Positions 1-4,825 of a stretch of DNA of 6,137 nucleotides are shown here, one piece after another (positions within the stretch are counted from its first letter, which is position 1; the number at the start of each line of letters is the position of its first letter). The notes under the pieces were generated by a model, which saw only the letters and a program-made list of their open reading frames with translations, did not search any database and had not been told where the DNA came from. The position numbers and the translations under genes were made by a program. The DNA lies in contig JAUVKM010000139.1 in NCBI GenBank assembly GCA_030596265.1, forward strand, positions 1 to 6,137. The letters are read 5' to 3'. The DNA comes from Candidatus Cloacimonadota bacterium. GTDB taxonomy: Bacteria > Cloacimonadota > Cloacimonadia > Cloacimonadales > TCS61.

Positions 1-56
1 GCGTGTGTTGCGTGTGAAGAAAGAAAGCTCGCTTTCGCTTAATGACGCAAACACGC
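1..56. repeat. Bulged inverted repeat with an inner hairpin
   Basis: GCGTGTGTTGCGT at 1-13 pairs with ACGCAAACACGC at 45-56, with one bulged G. Between them GAAAGC (23-28) and GCTTTC (31-36) form a tight hairpin. The structure starts at the window edge, so it may extend to the left. It abuts and shares its right arm with the 41-160 inverted repeat, so 1-160 may be a single composite palindromic element. Confidence 0.45.
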
Positions 57-160
57 ATGATAGGCGAAGTTCGCTGAGGCTAACGTGCGGGTTACACGCT
101 CGCCCCAATAGGCAAAAAAACGAAGCGTATTTTGCCTATCATATGTACGCTGCGTCAATT
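41..160. repeat. Imperfect palindromic (MITE-like) element with ~25-base inverted arms
   Basis: Bases 41-65, and the reverse complement of 134-160, both read AAT(T)GACGCA, then a short variable part, then ATGATAGGC, so the two ends are an imperfect inverted repeat. The outer match is TGACGCA (43-49) with TGCGTCA (151-157). The inner match is ATGATAGGC (57-65) with GCCTATCAT (134-142). Nested inside are a GCGAA/TTCGC hairpin (64-74), CGTG/CACG (84-87 with 95-98), and a perfect 10-bp stem ATAGGCAAAA (108-117) with TTTTGCCTAT (130-139) that competes with the outer arms. GC is about 49% over 1-160 by hand count, against 22-32% a few hundred bases on. No transposase or target-site duplication is seen. 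It could be a mobile palindromic repeat, a structured RNA or a recombination site; which one is undecided. Confidence 0.5.
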
Positions 161-280
161 TTTTTATTGTACATAACTAACCTATAGTTACAGTAATTTT
201 GTTGTATAATAACTTTTTTCCGGTAGTTATTGTACAACTCATCAATAGCCCAAGTCTAATTCGTTTAAATCAATGTTCAT
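139..280 (-). pseudogene. Possible small frameshifted gene or gene remnant
   Basis: On the minus strand an ATG at 280 starts MNIDLNELDLGY, which stops at 242-244. A different frame is open from 255 to 139 and reads AIDELYNNYRKKVIIQQ and onward, ending at TGA (139-141). Removing one G from the GGG run at plus positions 249-251 (CCC on the plus strand) would join the two into one protein of about 46 residues. An AAGGAAA sequence lies about 13 bases before the ATG, a rather long spacing. I recognise no family. The same bases contain the TTATTGTACA palindromes, so chance openness in AT-rich repeat DNA is a serious alternative; a base-calling error in the G run is another. Confidence 0.2.
164..237. 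repeat. TTATTGTACA repeats in direct and inverted orientation
   Basis: TTATTGTACA occurs at 164-173 and again at 227-236, followed by TAACT and ACT respectively. A 13-bp hairpin, perfect except for one G-T pair, joins TTGTATAATAACT (202-214) to AGTTATTGTACAA (225-237) around a 10-base loop. A weaker inverted pair, ATTGTACATAACT (166-178) with AGTTACAGTAAT nearby, has the same sequence theme. The copies could be binding sites for a dimeric regulator (TGTACA is itself palindromic) or part of the adjacent palindromic element. A TATAAT hexamer lies at 205-210 without a convincing -35 box. Confidence 0.45.
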
Positions 281-369
281 GTTCAATTTCGTTTCCTTTA
301 AATCAATTTAATTAATGCAAATCCGAATTTGATTAAATGTAACTTAGAAGTCAAATAGAAAATATTAAA
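241..369. other. AT-rich intergenic DNA with a short direct repeat
   Basis: TTTAAATCAAT occurs at 264-274 and 297-307, a period of 33 bases. Both copies lie in a similar context, after TTCGTTT. A related reverse-orientation sequence, TTTGATTAAA, follows near 328-337. There are only two direct copies and no third unit at the same spacing, so it is not an array. Apart from the weak minus-strand coding candidate overlapping its left part, I see no gene here. Confidence 0.3.
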
Positions 370-507
370 ATGATTGAAATAGAAAAAGCCGCTCCAAAAT
401 TTAATCGAGACGAAGCTCTCAATAAGATTAAAGGTACCATCAATACATTTTATAATATCTCTTTTCGTCTTATTTATCCTAACTGCAATTTAAAATATTG
501 GACATAA
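370..507 (+). CDS. Hypothetical 45-residue ORF, weakly supported
   Basis: An ATG at 370 opens a 45-codon frame ending in TAA at 505-507. The first half is protein-like, starting MIEIEKAAPKFNRDEALNKI, with alternating charged and hydrophobic residues that would suit a short helix. The second half (TFYNISFRLIYPNCN and onward) looks less selected. No clear Shine-Dalgarno sequence precedes the ATG. The stop lies only 29 bases before the tRNA and overlaps the candidate tRNA promoter. I recognise no family. It could be a real small gene, a truncated N-terminus of a lost gene, or chance. Confidence 0.22.
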   Translation: MIEIEKAAPKFNRDEALNKIKGTINTFYNISFRLIYPNCNLKYWT

Positions 508-526
508 AATTGAGCCAAAATAATAT
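498..526 (+). promoter_or_regulatory. Candidate promoter of tRNA-Arg
   Basis: TTGGAC at 498-503 and TAATAT at 521-526 are separated by exactly 17 bases and lie just ahead of the tRNA, predicting a start near 533 and a very short 5' leader. The hexamers match the sigma-70 consensus only partly (3 of 6 and 4 of 6), so position and spacing are the main support. Confidence 0.4.
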
Positions 527-536
527 TGTTTTATGT

Positions 537-613
537 GCGCCCGTGGCTCAATTGGATAGAGCATCTGACTTCGGATCAGAGGGTTAGGGGTTCGAGTCCT
601 CTCGGGCGTGCCA
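537..613 (+). tRNA. tRNA-Arg (anticodon TCG), CCA encoded
   Basis: A complete cloverleaf can be drawn. The acceptor stem is GCGCCCG (537-543) with CGGGCGT (603-609), with one G-T pair at the end. The D stem is GCTC (546-549) with GAGC (559-562), with GG in the loop. The anticodon stem is TCTGA (564-568) with TCAGA (576-580). The seven-base loop is CTTCGGA, so the anticodon at 571-573 is TCG, which reads the arginine codon CGA. A five-base variable region (581-585) precedes the T arm, AGGGG (586-590) with CCTCT (598-602), loop TTCGAGT. G610 is the discriminator and CCA (611-613) is encoded. All invariant positions looked for are present, so it should be functional. It converges on the pil operon. 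Confidence 0.96.
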
Positions 614-620
614 TTTTTTT
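614..620 (+). terminator. T tract after the tRNA, likely transcription end
   Basis: Seven T residues follow the encoded CCA directly. With the GC-rich acceptor and T-arm stem just upstream, this could act as a factor-independent stop for the tRNA transcript. There is no separate dedicated hairpin. Confidence 0.4.
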
Positions 621-622
621 AT

Positions 623-646
623 GAACCACGGATAAACGCAGATAAG
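623..646. repeat. ACGGATAA/GCAGATAA-type dispersed intergenic repeat
   Basis: Just after the tRNA, two similar units stand 10 bases apart: CACGGATAA (627-635) and CGCAGATAA (637-645), preceded by GAAC. This resembles the short 'accacggat...acacagat' repeats scattered between genes in many environmental bacterial genomes; that resemblance is from memory, not a search. Only this copy is visible in the window. Function unknown. Confidence 0.4.
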
Positions 647-1013
647 TCTAATTTTACGTAAGAAGACACATCGGTTTTATATATTTAAATTCAATGACAG
701 CGAACAATATTTGTTGAATTTGTGAAGCAAAACGACAACTAATATTAATAATTAATAATAACTTATCGAAAATAATATTTATATTCTAAGCTACATATTG
801 AAAATCAGAAAACAATCTCGGATTAATGTTAATTGATAATTTGAGAAGAAAAGCTATAAGGATTGCACGAGATTCTGACCAGAAAGGATTTAAGAAACGT
901 CAGAATGACATCTTTTTTTAGCTTTTATCACATACTTTTTATAGCCTTCTTTCGTTGGTTTTGTTCGTTTTAGTTCGTTGCTAAAATTATTTTAATAAAG
1001 ATTGGTTATATAA
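647..1013. other. Gene-free AT-rich spacer between tRNA-Arg and pilD
   Basis: No convincing coding frame is present on either strand; the longest ATG frame noted is 31 codons (826-921) and lacks a ribosome-binding site. The stretch holds the palindrome at 872-906, a T7 run (913-919), and three TTCGTT copies at 951-956, 964-969 and 974-979. No clear factor-independent terminator for the pilD end was found in the first bases downstream of its stop at 1014. Confidence 0.6.
872..906. repeat. ATTCTGAC...GTCAGAAT palindrome
   Basis: ATTCTGAC (872-879) and GTCAGAAT (899-906) form a perfect 8-bp stem around a 19-base loop. The flanks GAG before and GACA after match a common form of dispersed bacterial intergenic repeat, as far as I recall. 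A T7 run begins seven bases after the stem on the plus strand (913-919). That is too far for a typical terminator, though a weak terminator role for plus-strand transcripts cannot be excluded. Confidence 0.4.
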
Positions 1014-1778
1014 TTAATATATATTATACAATCTTAGATATAGTTCTATTAAAGTATCTCCAGCAAGAATGTAAGCATAAGCTCCAACGATAAGAAAAGG
1101 ACCAAATGGAAAATGTTTTTTTCGATCATGTTTTAAAATTAACAGCACAATAATAGCGATCAATGATGAGAATAGAACTGTGAAAAGTGTTCCTTCAACT
1201 CCAAGAAAGGCACCAATCGCCGCTATAAGTTTGATATCACCACCACCAAGACTCTCCTTACCTGTAATTTTTTGAAAGAGGAAAGCAGTGAACAGGAAAA
1301 GAAGAAAACCAGATAAAGCCCCAATACCAGCAAACATCCACCCAATATCGGTATTTGGGAGAAATGAGAATATTAAACCAATTACGATAAGAGAAAGCGA
1401 TAATTTATCTGGTATTATATAATGATATAGATCAATGAAAAGAATAATCAATCCAAACGAAATAAAAATTGCATATTTAAAAAAAACTAACGTAATTTCT
1501 GCATCCTGACTTGCAAAAAGAAGCATCAGTAAAATGGGTGTTAATAATTCCACAAGCAAATAGTGTATATTGATCTTCGCTCCGCAATATGCACATTTAC
1601 CTCTTAGTAAAATATAACTTATGATCGGAATATTGTGATATGGTTTTATTTTTGTTTTACAGGTAGGACAGGATGAATCGGGAAAAATAACTGATTTTTT
1701 ATTTGGGATTCGAGAAATACATACATTGAAGAAGCTTCCAATAACTGTTCCGAATATGAATATTATTAGATAGAGCAT
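1014..1778 (-). CDS. pilD: Bifunctional prepilin peptidase / N-methyltransferase (PilD/GspO)
   Basis: Inner-membrane aspartic protease that cleaves the short leader of type IV prepilins or pseudopilins after the conserved Gly and methylates the new N-terminal residue. The 254 residues begin with a hydrophobic segment and the family's GSFFNVCISRIP signature (14-25). A cytoplasmic domain follows, with two cysteine pairs, CPTC (37-40) and CAYC (62-65), 21 residues apart, as in full-length bifunctional PilD. The peptidase A24 part has Asp116 in IDLYHYIIPD, with Asp124 closing it, and the GGGD motif ending at Asp181; Asp116 and Asp181 are the expected catalytic pair. Multiple hydrophobic segments continue to the C-terminus. 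Length is normal. The ATG at 1776-1778 fits the family start, but no Shine-Dalgarno sequence precedes it: a hairpin and T tract lie there instead. It is the last gene of the pilB-pilC-pilD order. Whether it serves a pilus, a type II secretion system, or both is not resolved. Confidence 0.95.
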   Translation of the reverse strand: MLYLIIFIFGTVIGSFFNVCISRIPNKKSVIFPDSSCPTCKTKIKPYHNIPIISYILLRGKCAYCGAKINIHYLLVELLTPILLMLLFASQDAEITLVFFKYAIFISFGLIILFIDLYHYIIPDKLSLSLIVIGLIFSFLPNTDIGWMFAGIGALSGFLLFLFTAFLFQKITGKESLGGGDIKLIAAIGAFLGVEGTLFTVLFSSLIAIIVLLILKHDRKKHFPFGPFLIVGAYAYILAGDTLIELYLRLYNIY

Positions 1779-1806
1779 AATAAAAATGCCCGGTTATCCG
1801 GGCATT
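1779..1806 (-). terminator. Hairpin plus T tract between pilC and pilD
   Basis: On the minus strand the 9-base arms AATGCCCGG and CCGGGCATT enclose an ATAA loop (stem 1785-1793 with 1798-1806). The run TTTTTATT leads directly into the pilD ATG. It starts eight bases after the pilC stop codon. This has the form of a factor-independent terminator, perhaps partial, that would cut pilD expression relative to the genes upstream. The plus strand also reads a few Ts after the stem, but a plus-strand role is not supported by any gene there. Confidence 0.75.
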
Positions 1807-1814
1807 AATTTTCT

Positions 1815-3068
1815 TTATTTCATTCCCGAACTAATTGCAAGTCCGAGGTTGAATATTGGCAGATAAATGATAATAATGATATATCCTACTAACCCTGCCA
1901 TAATTATGATCATCATAGGCTCAATAAGCGATGTAAGCCTTTCTACAACTGAGTCAACAAGTTTTTGATGGAATTCGGCTGCTTTTTTCAGCAGACTATC
2001 CATTTCACCTGTTTCTTCACCGGTTGAAATAAGCTGAAGAAGTGTTGATGGAAATACTTTTGTTTTCTTAAAAGCACCTGCAACAGTATAACCTTCTTTC
2101 ACTAAACCTCGAGCTTGTTTACAAGCCTTTTCTATAACTGCATTCTGAACAACTTTTTCAACCAGTTCCATGGTATCCATAATTGGAACACCGGCATACA
2201 TCAAAATACTAAATGTTCTGGCAAATTTACTCATAATGGAGTTTTCTATCAAATATCCAATTACCGGAAATTTAAGTATAATAGTATCAACGATCATGTG
2301 TCCTCTTTCTGAAAGATAGAACAGGAAGAAAGCCATTAAAAATGCTAATAGAGCCAAACCCGTAAAGAAAACATTCTCTCGAACAACATTACTAATCATT
2401 ATAGCGGCTACAGTTGGAGCTGGAAGATCTGCACCAAAACTTTCATAAACTCCTGCAAACATTGGAATAATGAAATAGAATAACCCCCATACTACAAATG
2501 CAAGAAAAACAAGAATAAATATTGGATATGAAAGAGCAGACCACACTTTTCGTCGCGTATCTTCAATCTTCTCCAAATATGTAGCAAGCTCATCAAGAAC
2601 TGTATGAAGCGTTCCAGAAACCTCACCGGCTTTTACTAATGCAATATATAGTGAGTTAAATACACCGGGATGCAGTTCCATTGATTCTGATAAGCTATAT
2701 CCTTTTTTAATGTCATTTGATAGCCTGAGTAGAACCTTTTGAAATCTTTTATTCTTTTCTTCCCTCGCCAGGTTTGTTAATGATTTCTCAATAGTTAAAC
2801 CTGCAGAGAACATAGTAGCTAACTGGCGTGTAAAGAACACAAGAATTTTTAAACTTATACCAGTCCGAATTTTATAGAAGGTTAGCATTATTTTATCGAA
2901 CATGGATAATTTTCCGCTGAATGCTCCTTCTTTACCGGGCTTCACCGAAATAATAATGCTTCCTTCTTTTGTTAATTTATCAACAGCTTCATCCATAGAG
3001 GTAGCTTTTAATGTACCTTCTACACGAAGACCTTTTACGTCCTTAATTATATATTGAAAAACTGCCAT
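1815..3068 (-). CDS. pilC: Type IV pilus / type II secretion inner-membrane platform protein (PilC/GspF)
   Basis: Polytopic inner-membrane protein that forms the base of the pilus or pseudopilus assembly machine and couples the ATPase to pilin insertion. The 417 residues show the family layout. A short N-terminal cytoplasmic part starts MAVFQYIIKD. The first T2SSF domain follows, with FFTRQLATMFSAGL (78-91) and LVKAGEVSGTL (144-154). Membrane segments lie near 180-201 and 233-252. The second T2SSF domain repeats the pattern, with KFARTFSILMYAGVPI (281-296) and LISTGEETGEMDSLL (346-360). A final very hydrophobic segment (383-404) closes the protein. Length is typical and nothing is missing. 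AAGGAA lies about seven bases before the ATG and supports this start. The gene is 25 bp after pilB and is surely co-transcribed with it. A terminator-like hairpin follows its stop. Confidence 0.95.
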   Translation of the reverse strand: MAVFQYIIKDVKGLRVEGTLKATSMDEAVDKLTKEGSIIISVKPGKEGAFSGKLSMFDKIMLTFYKIRTGISLKILVFFTRQLATMFSAGLTIEKSLTNLAREEKNKRFQKVLLRLSNDIKKGYSLSESMELHPGVFNSLYIALVKAGEVSGTLHTVLDELATYLEKIEDTRRKVWSALSYPIFILVFLAFVVWGLFYFIIPMFAGVYESFGADLPAPTVAAIMISNVVRENVFFTGLALLAFLMAFFLFYLSERGHMIVDTIILKFPVIGYLIENSIMSKFARTFSILMYAGVPIMDTMELVEKVVQNAVIEKACKQARGLVKEGYTVAGAFKKTKVFPSTLLQLISTGEETGEMDSLLKKAAEFHQKLVDSVVERLTSLIEPMMIIIMAGLVGYIIIIIYLPIFNLGLAISSGMK

Positions 3069-3073
3069 ATTAT

Positions 3074-3079
3074 TTCCTT
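3074..3079 (-). promoter_or_regulatory. Ribosome-binding site of pilC
   Basis: The minus strand reads AAGGAAATAATATG into the start codon: a good Shine-Dalgarno core with five bases between AAGGAA and ATG. It fixes the pilC start and contrasts with the lack of such a site before pilD. Confidence 0.6.
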
Positions 3080-3093
3080 ATTAATTATCGATT

Positions 3094-4803
3094 TTATTCA
3101 TCCAAAACGGTTAATTTAACAACCTCACTAATGGTTGTTAATCCTAGTTTCATTTTATCAATTCCACTGGCATGTAGAGAGTGCATCCCATTTCTAATAG
3201 CTGCTTCACGGATAACATCCTGGTTTTCTCCAGCAAAAATAAGCTTTCTGACTTCAGCATTAACTTCAATTAACTCAAAGATACCGGTTCTACCGGAAAA
3301 TCCTGTATTATCACAATGAACACATCCCTTACCCTTCTTAAAGTTGATCTCTTTTGCTTCTTCTTTTGAGATACCGGCTGCAATAAGTTCTGAATTCTTT
3401 GGAATATAGTCTTCGATGCAATATTTACAAATCTTACGAACCAGACGTTGAGCCATAACAAGATTCAAAGAAGATGCAACCAAATATGCAGGGATACCAA
3501 TATCAACAAGACGCGTAATAGTTGATGGAGCATCATTAGCATGAAGCGTAGTAAACACAAGGTGACCAGTAAGTGAGAATTTGATAGCAATATCAGCAGT
3601 TTCTTCGTCACGGATCTCACCAATTAGTACGATATCCGGGTCTTGACGAAGTACAGAGCGAAGTGCTTTTCCAAACGTAAGTCCAATCTTCTCTTTCGCT
3701 TCGATCTGCGTAATTCCATCCAGTCTATATTCTACCGGGTCTTCAACTGTTACAATGTTGTTTTCGATATTCTTTATCTCTTTTAACGCAGCATGAAGTG
3801 TAGTTGATTTACCACTACCTGTAGGACCGGAAACGATCATAATTCCATAAGGACGTTTAATCCATTTATGGAATATCTTCATATCACTTTTCGAAAAGCC
3901 AAGAGTAGTAAGATTAAAACCAAATTCCCCTTTGTCCAGAAGGCGCATCACAACCTTTTCTCCAGTAACCGTAGGTGTAATAGAAACACGAACATCCACA
4001 CTTTTCATAGATGTTTTAAGTGAAATATGACCATCCTGTGGTAATCTTCGTTCTGCAATATTCAATTTTGACATTACTTTTACAAGTGAAACCATCCCTG
4101 TATGAAGCCCGATCGGTGGTGACATAACTTCACGCAACGCACCATCTATCCTGAATCTCACACGTGTATTATTTGTAAGAGGCTCTATATGAATATCAGT
4201 TGCATTTGATTTGATAGCTTCAGTAATAATGAGATTAATAAGCTTCACAACAGGTGCATCGGCATCAGCTTTGCTATCAATTGTGATCTCATTTTCATCT
4301 TCATCAACAGCTACAAATTCAAAACTACCCACTGCATCTTCCATTTGAGAAGATGTACGAATACCCTTGTAATATTTTTCAAGAGTATCCGCGAGTGTAG
4401 AGTCACCAATAAGCATTGGAAGTATATTCAATCCCAAAAGTTTTTGCAGACTATCCTGAATAACAATATTATCAGGATCCGTCATTGCAACTACCATTGT
4501 ATTTTCTTGTTTACGCAGAGCAATAACTCTATTTTCTACCGCAAAAGGTTCAGGGATAAGTTTTACAACTTCAGAGTTCAATTCAAGAAGTTCATCTTCT
4601 TTGATTATTTCATATTCAAGCTGAAGATGTAATGCATCCAGAAGATCTTTCTCAGAAATAATACCGAGTTTTAGTAATGTCCCCCCGATCTTAAGTCCGA
4701 AACTTTTCTGTTTTTGTGCTGCTTCACTAATTTGCTCTTCATTAGCAGCACCAAGATGAACTAACACTTCACCTAGCCTGGCAAATTGAGGATTAAAACT
4801 CAT
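3094..4803 (-). CDS. pilB: Pilus/secretion assembly ATPase with MshEN domain (PilB/GspE)
   Basis: Cytoplasmic hexameric ATPase that powers pilin or pseudopilin polymerisation through PilC. The 569 residues match PilB/MshE-type lengths. The N-terminal MshEN domain has two tandem 24-residue motifs, RLGEVL... to Gln32 (9-32) and KIGGTL... to Gln61 (38-61), with a five-residue spacer. This is the arrangement known to bind cyclic di-GMP in MshE and related PilB proteins. An N2-type domain with DIHIEP (203-208) and RFRIDG (216-221) follows. The catalytic core has Walker A GPTGSGKST (326-334), an Asp box VTVEDPVEYR (351-360), Walker B IVLIGEIRDEE (391-401) and a His box LTGHLVFTTLHAND (411-424). Cys459, Cys462, Cys494 and Cys497 form the zinc tetracysteine site. 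All catalytic residues are present, so it should be active. It is an extension-type ATPase rather than PilT, which lacks the N-terminal domains and the cysteines. PilB versus GspE cannot be settled without the missing pilin and secretin genes; adjacency to pilC-pilD favours the pilus label. Confidence 0.95.
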   Translation of the reverse strand: MSFNPQFARLGEVLVHLGAANEEQISEAAQKQKSFGLKIGGTLLKLGIISEKDLLDALHLQLEYEIIKEDELLELNSEVVKLIPEPFAVENRVIALRKQENTMVVAMTDPDNIVIQDSLQKLLGLNILPMLIGDSTLADTLEKYYKGIRTSSQMEDAVGSFEFVAVDEDENEITIDSKADADAPVVKLINLIITEAIKSNATDIHIEPLTNNTRVRFRIDGALREVMSPPIGLHTGMVSLVKVMSKLNIAERRLPQDGHISLKTSMKSVDVRVSITPTVTGEKVVMRLLDKGEFGFNLTTLGFSKSDMKIFHKWIKRPYGIMIVSGPTGSGKSTTLHAALKEIKNIENNIVTVEDPVEYRLDGITQIEAKEKIGLTFGKALRSVLRQDPDIVLIGEIRDEETADIAIKFSLTGHLVFTTLHANDAPSTITRLVDIGIPAYLVASSLNLVMAQRLVRKICKYCIEDYIPKNSELIAAGISKEEAKEINFKKGKGCVHCDNTGFSGRTGIFELIEVNAEVRKLIFAGENQDVIREAAIRNGMHSLHASGIDKMKLGLTTISEVVKLTVLDE

Positions 4804-4810
4804 TTATTCT

Positions 4811-4819
4811 TCTCCCTTT
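4811..4819 (-). promoter_or_regulatory. Ribosome-binding site of pilB
   Basis: The 22-base gap before the pilB ATG reads AAAAGGGAGAAGAATAA on the minus strand. Its AAGGGAGAA stretch is a strong Shine-Dalgarno candidate and supports the chosen start. The gap is too short for a likely promoter, so pilB is read from the Ig-protein transcript. Confidence 0.55.
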
Positions 4820-4825
4820 TCTTTA

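Noticed and set aside
85..100. Group II intron 5' end (GTGCG start)
   Set aside because: Only five bases match; no domain V hairpin or maturase is present downstream.
5..187. 60-codon plus-strand frame
   Set aside because: It runs straight through the nested palindromes, has low-complexity residue content and no ribosome-binding site; better explained as repeat DNA.
164..237. DnaA boxes / replication origin
   Set aside because: TTATTGTACA differs from TTATNCACA in the core, and no dnaA, rep or other origin gene is nearby.
1..240. Integron attC site, since stems, GTTAGC- and GTTATGT-like sequences are present
   Set aside because: No pair of GTTRRRY and RYYYAAC core sites at proper spacing could be placed, and no integrase or cassette array is visible.
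264..307. CRISPR-like repeat (two TTTAAATCAAT copies, period 33)
   Set aside because: Only two 11-base copies, no third unit and no cas gene; not an array.
826..921. 31-codon plus-strand ORF in the tRNA-pilD spacer
   Set aside because: No ribosome-binding site, it contains the 872-906 palindrome and ends in a T run; probably chance.
2115..2312. Plus-strand frame opposite pilC
   Set aside because: Fully inside the strongly supported pilC gene on the other strand; composition is that of an antisense shadow.
3131..3461. Two overlapping frames (plus 3131-3319, minus 3270-3461) inside pilB
   Set aside because: Both lie in the catalytic core and zinc region of pilB, in other frames, and have no family signature.
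4345..4632. 95-codon plus-strand frame opposite pilB
   Set aside because: Antisense shadow rich in Phe, Ile and Asn, with no start signal; pilB domains on the minus strand explain the region.
3094..4803. PilT-type retraction ATPase instead of PilB
   Set aside because: The N-terminal MshEN domain, tetracysteine zinc site and 569-residue length belong to extension ATPases (PilB/GspE).
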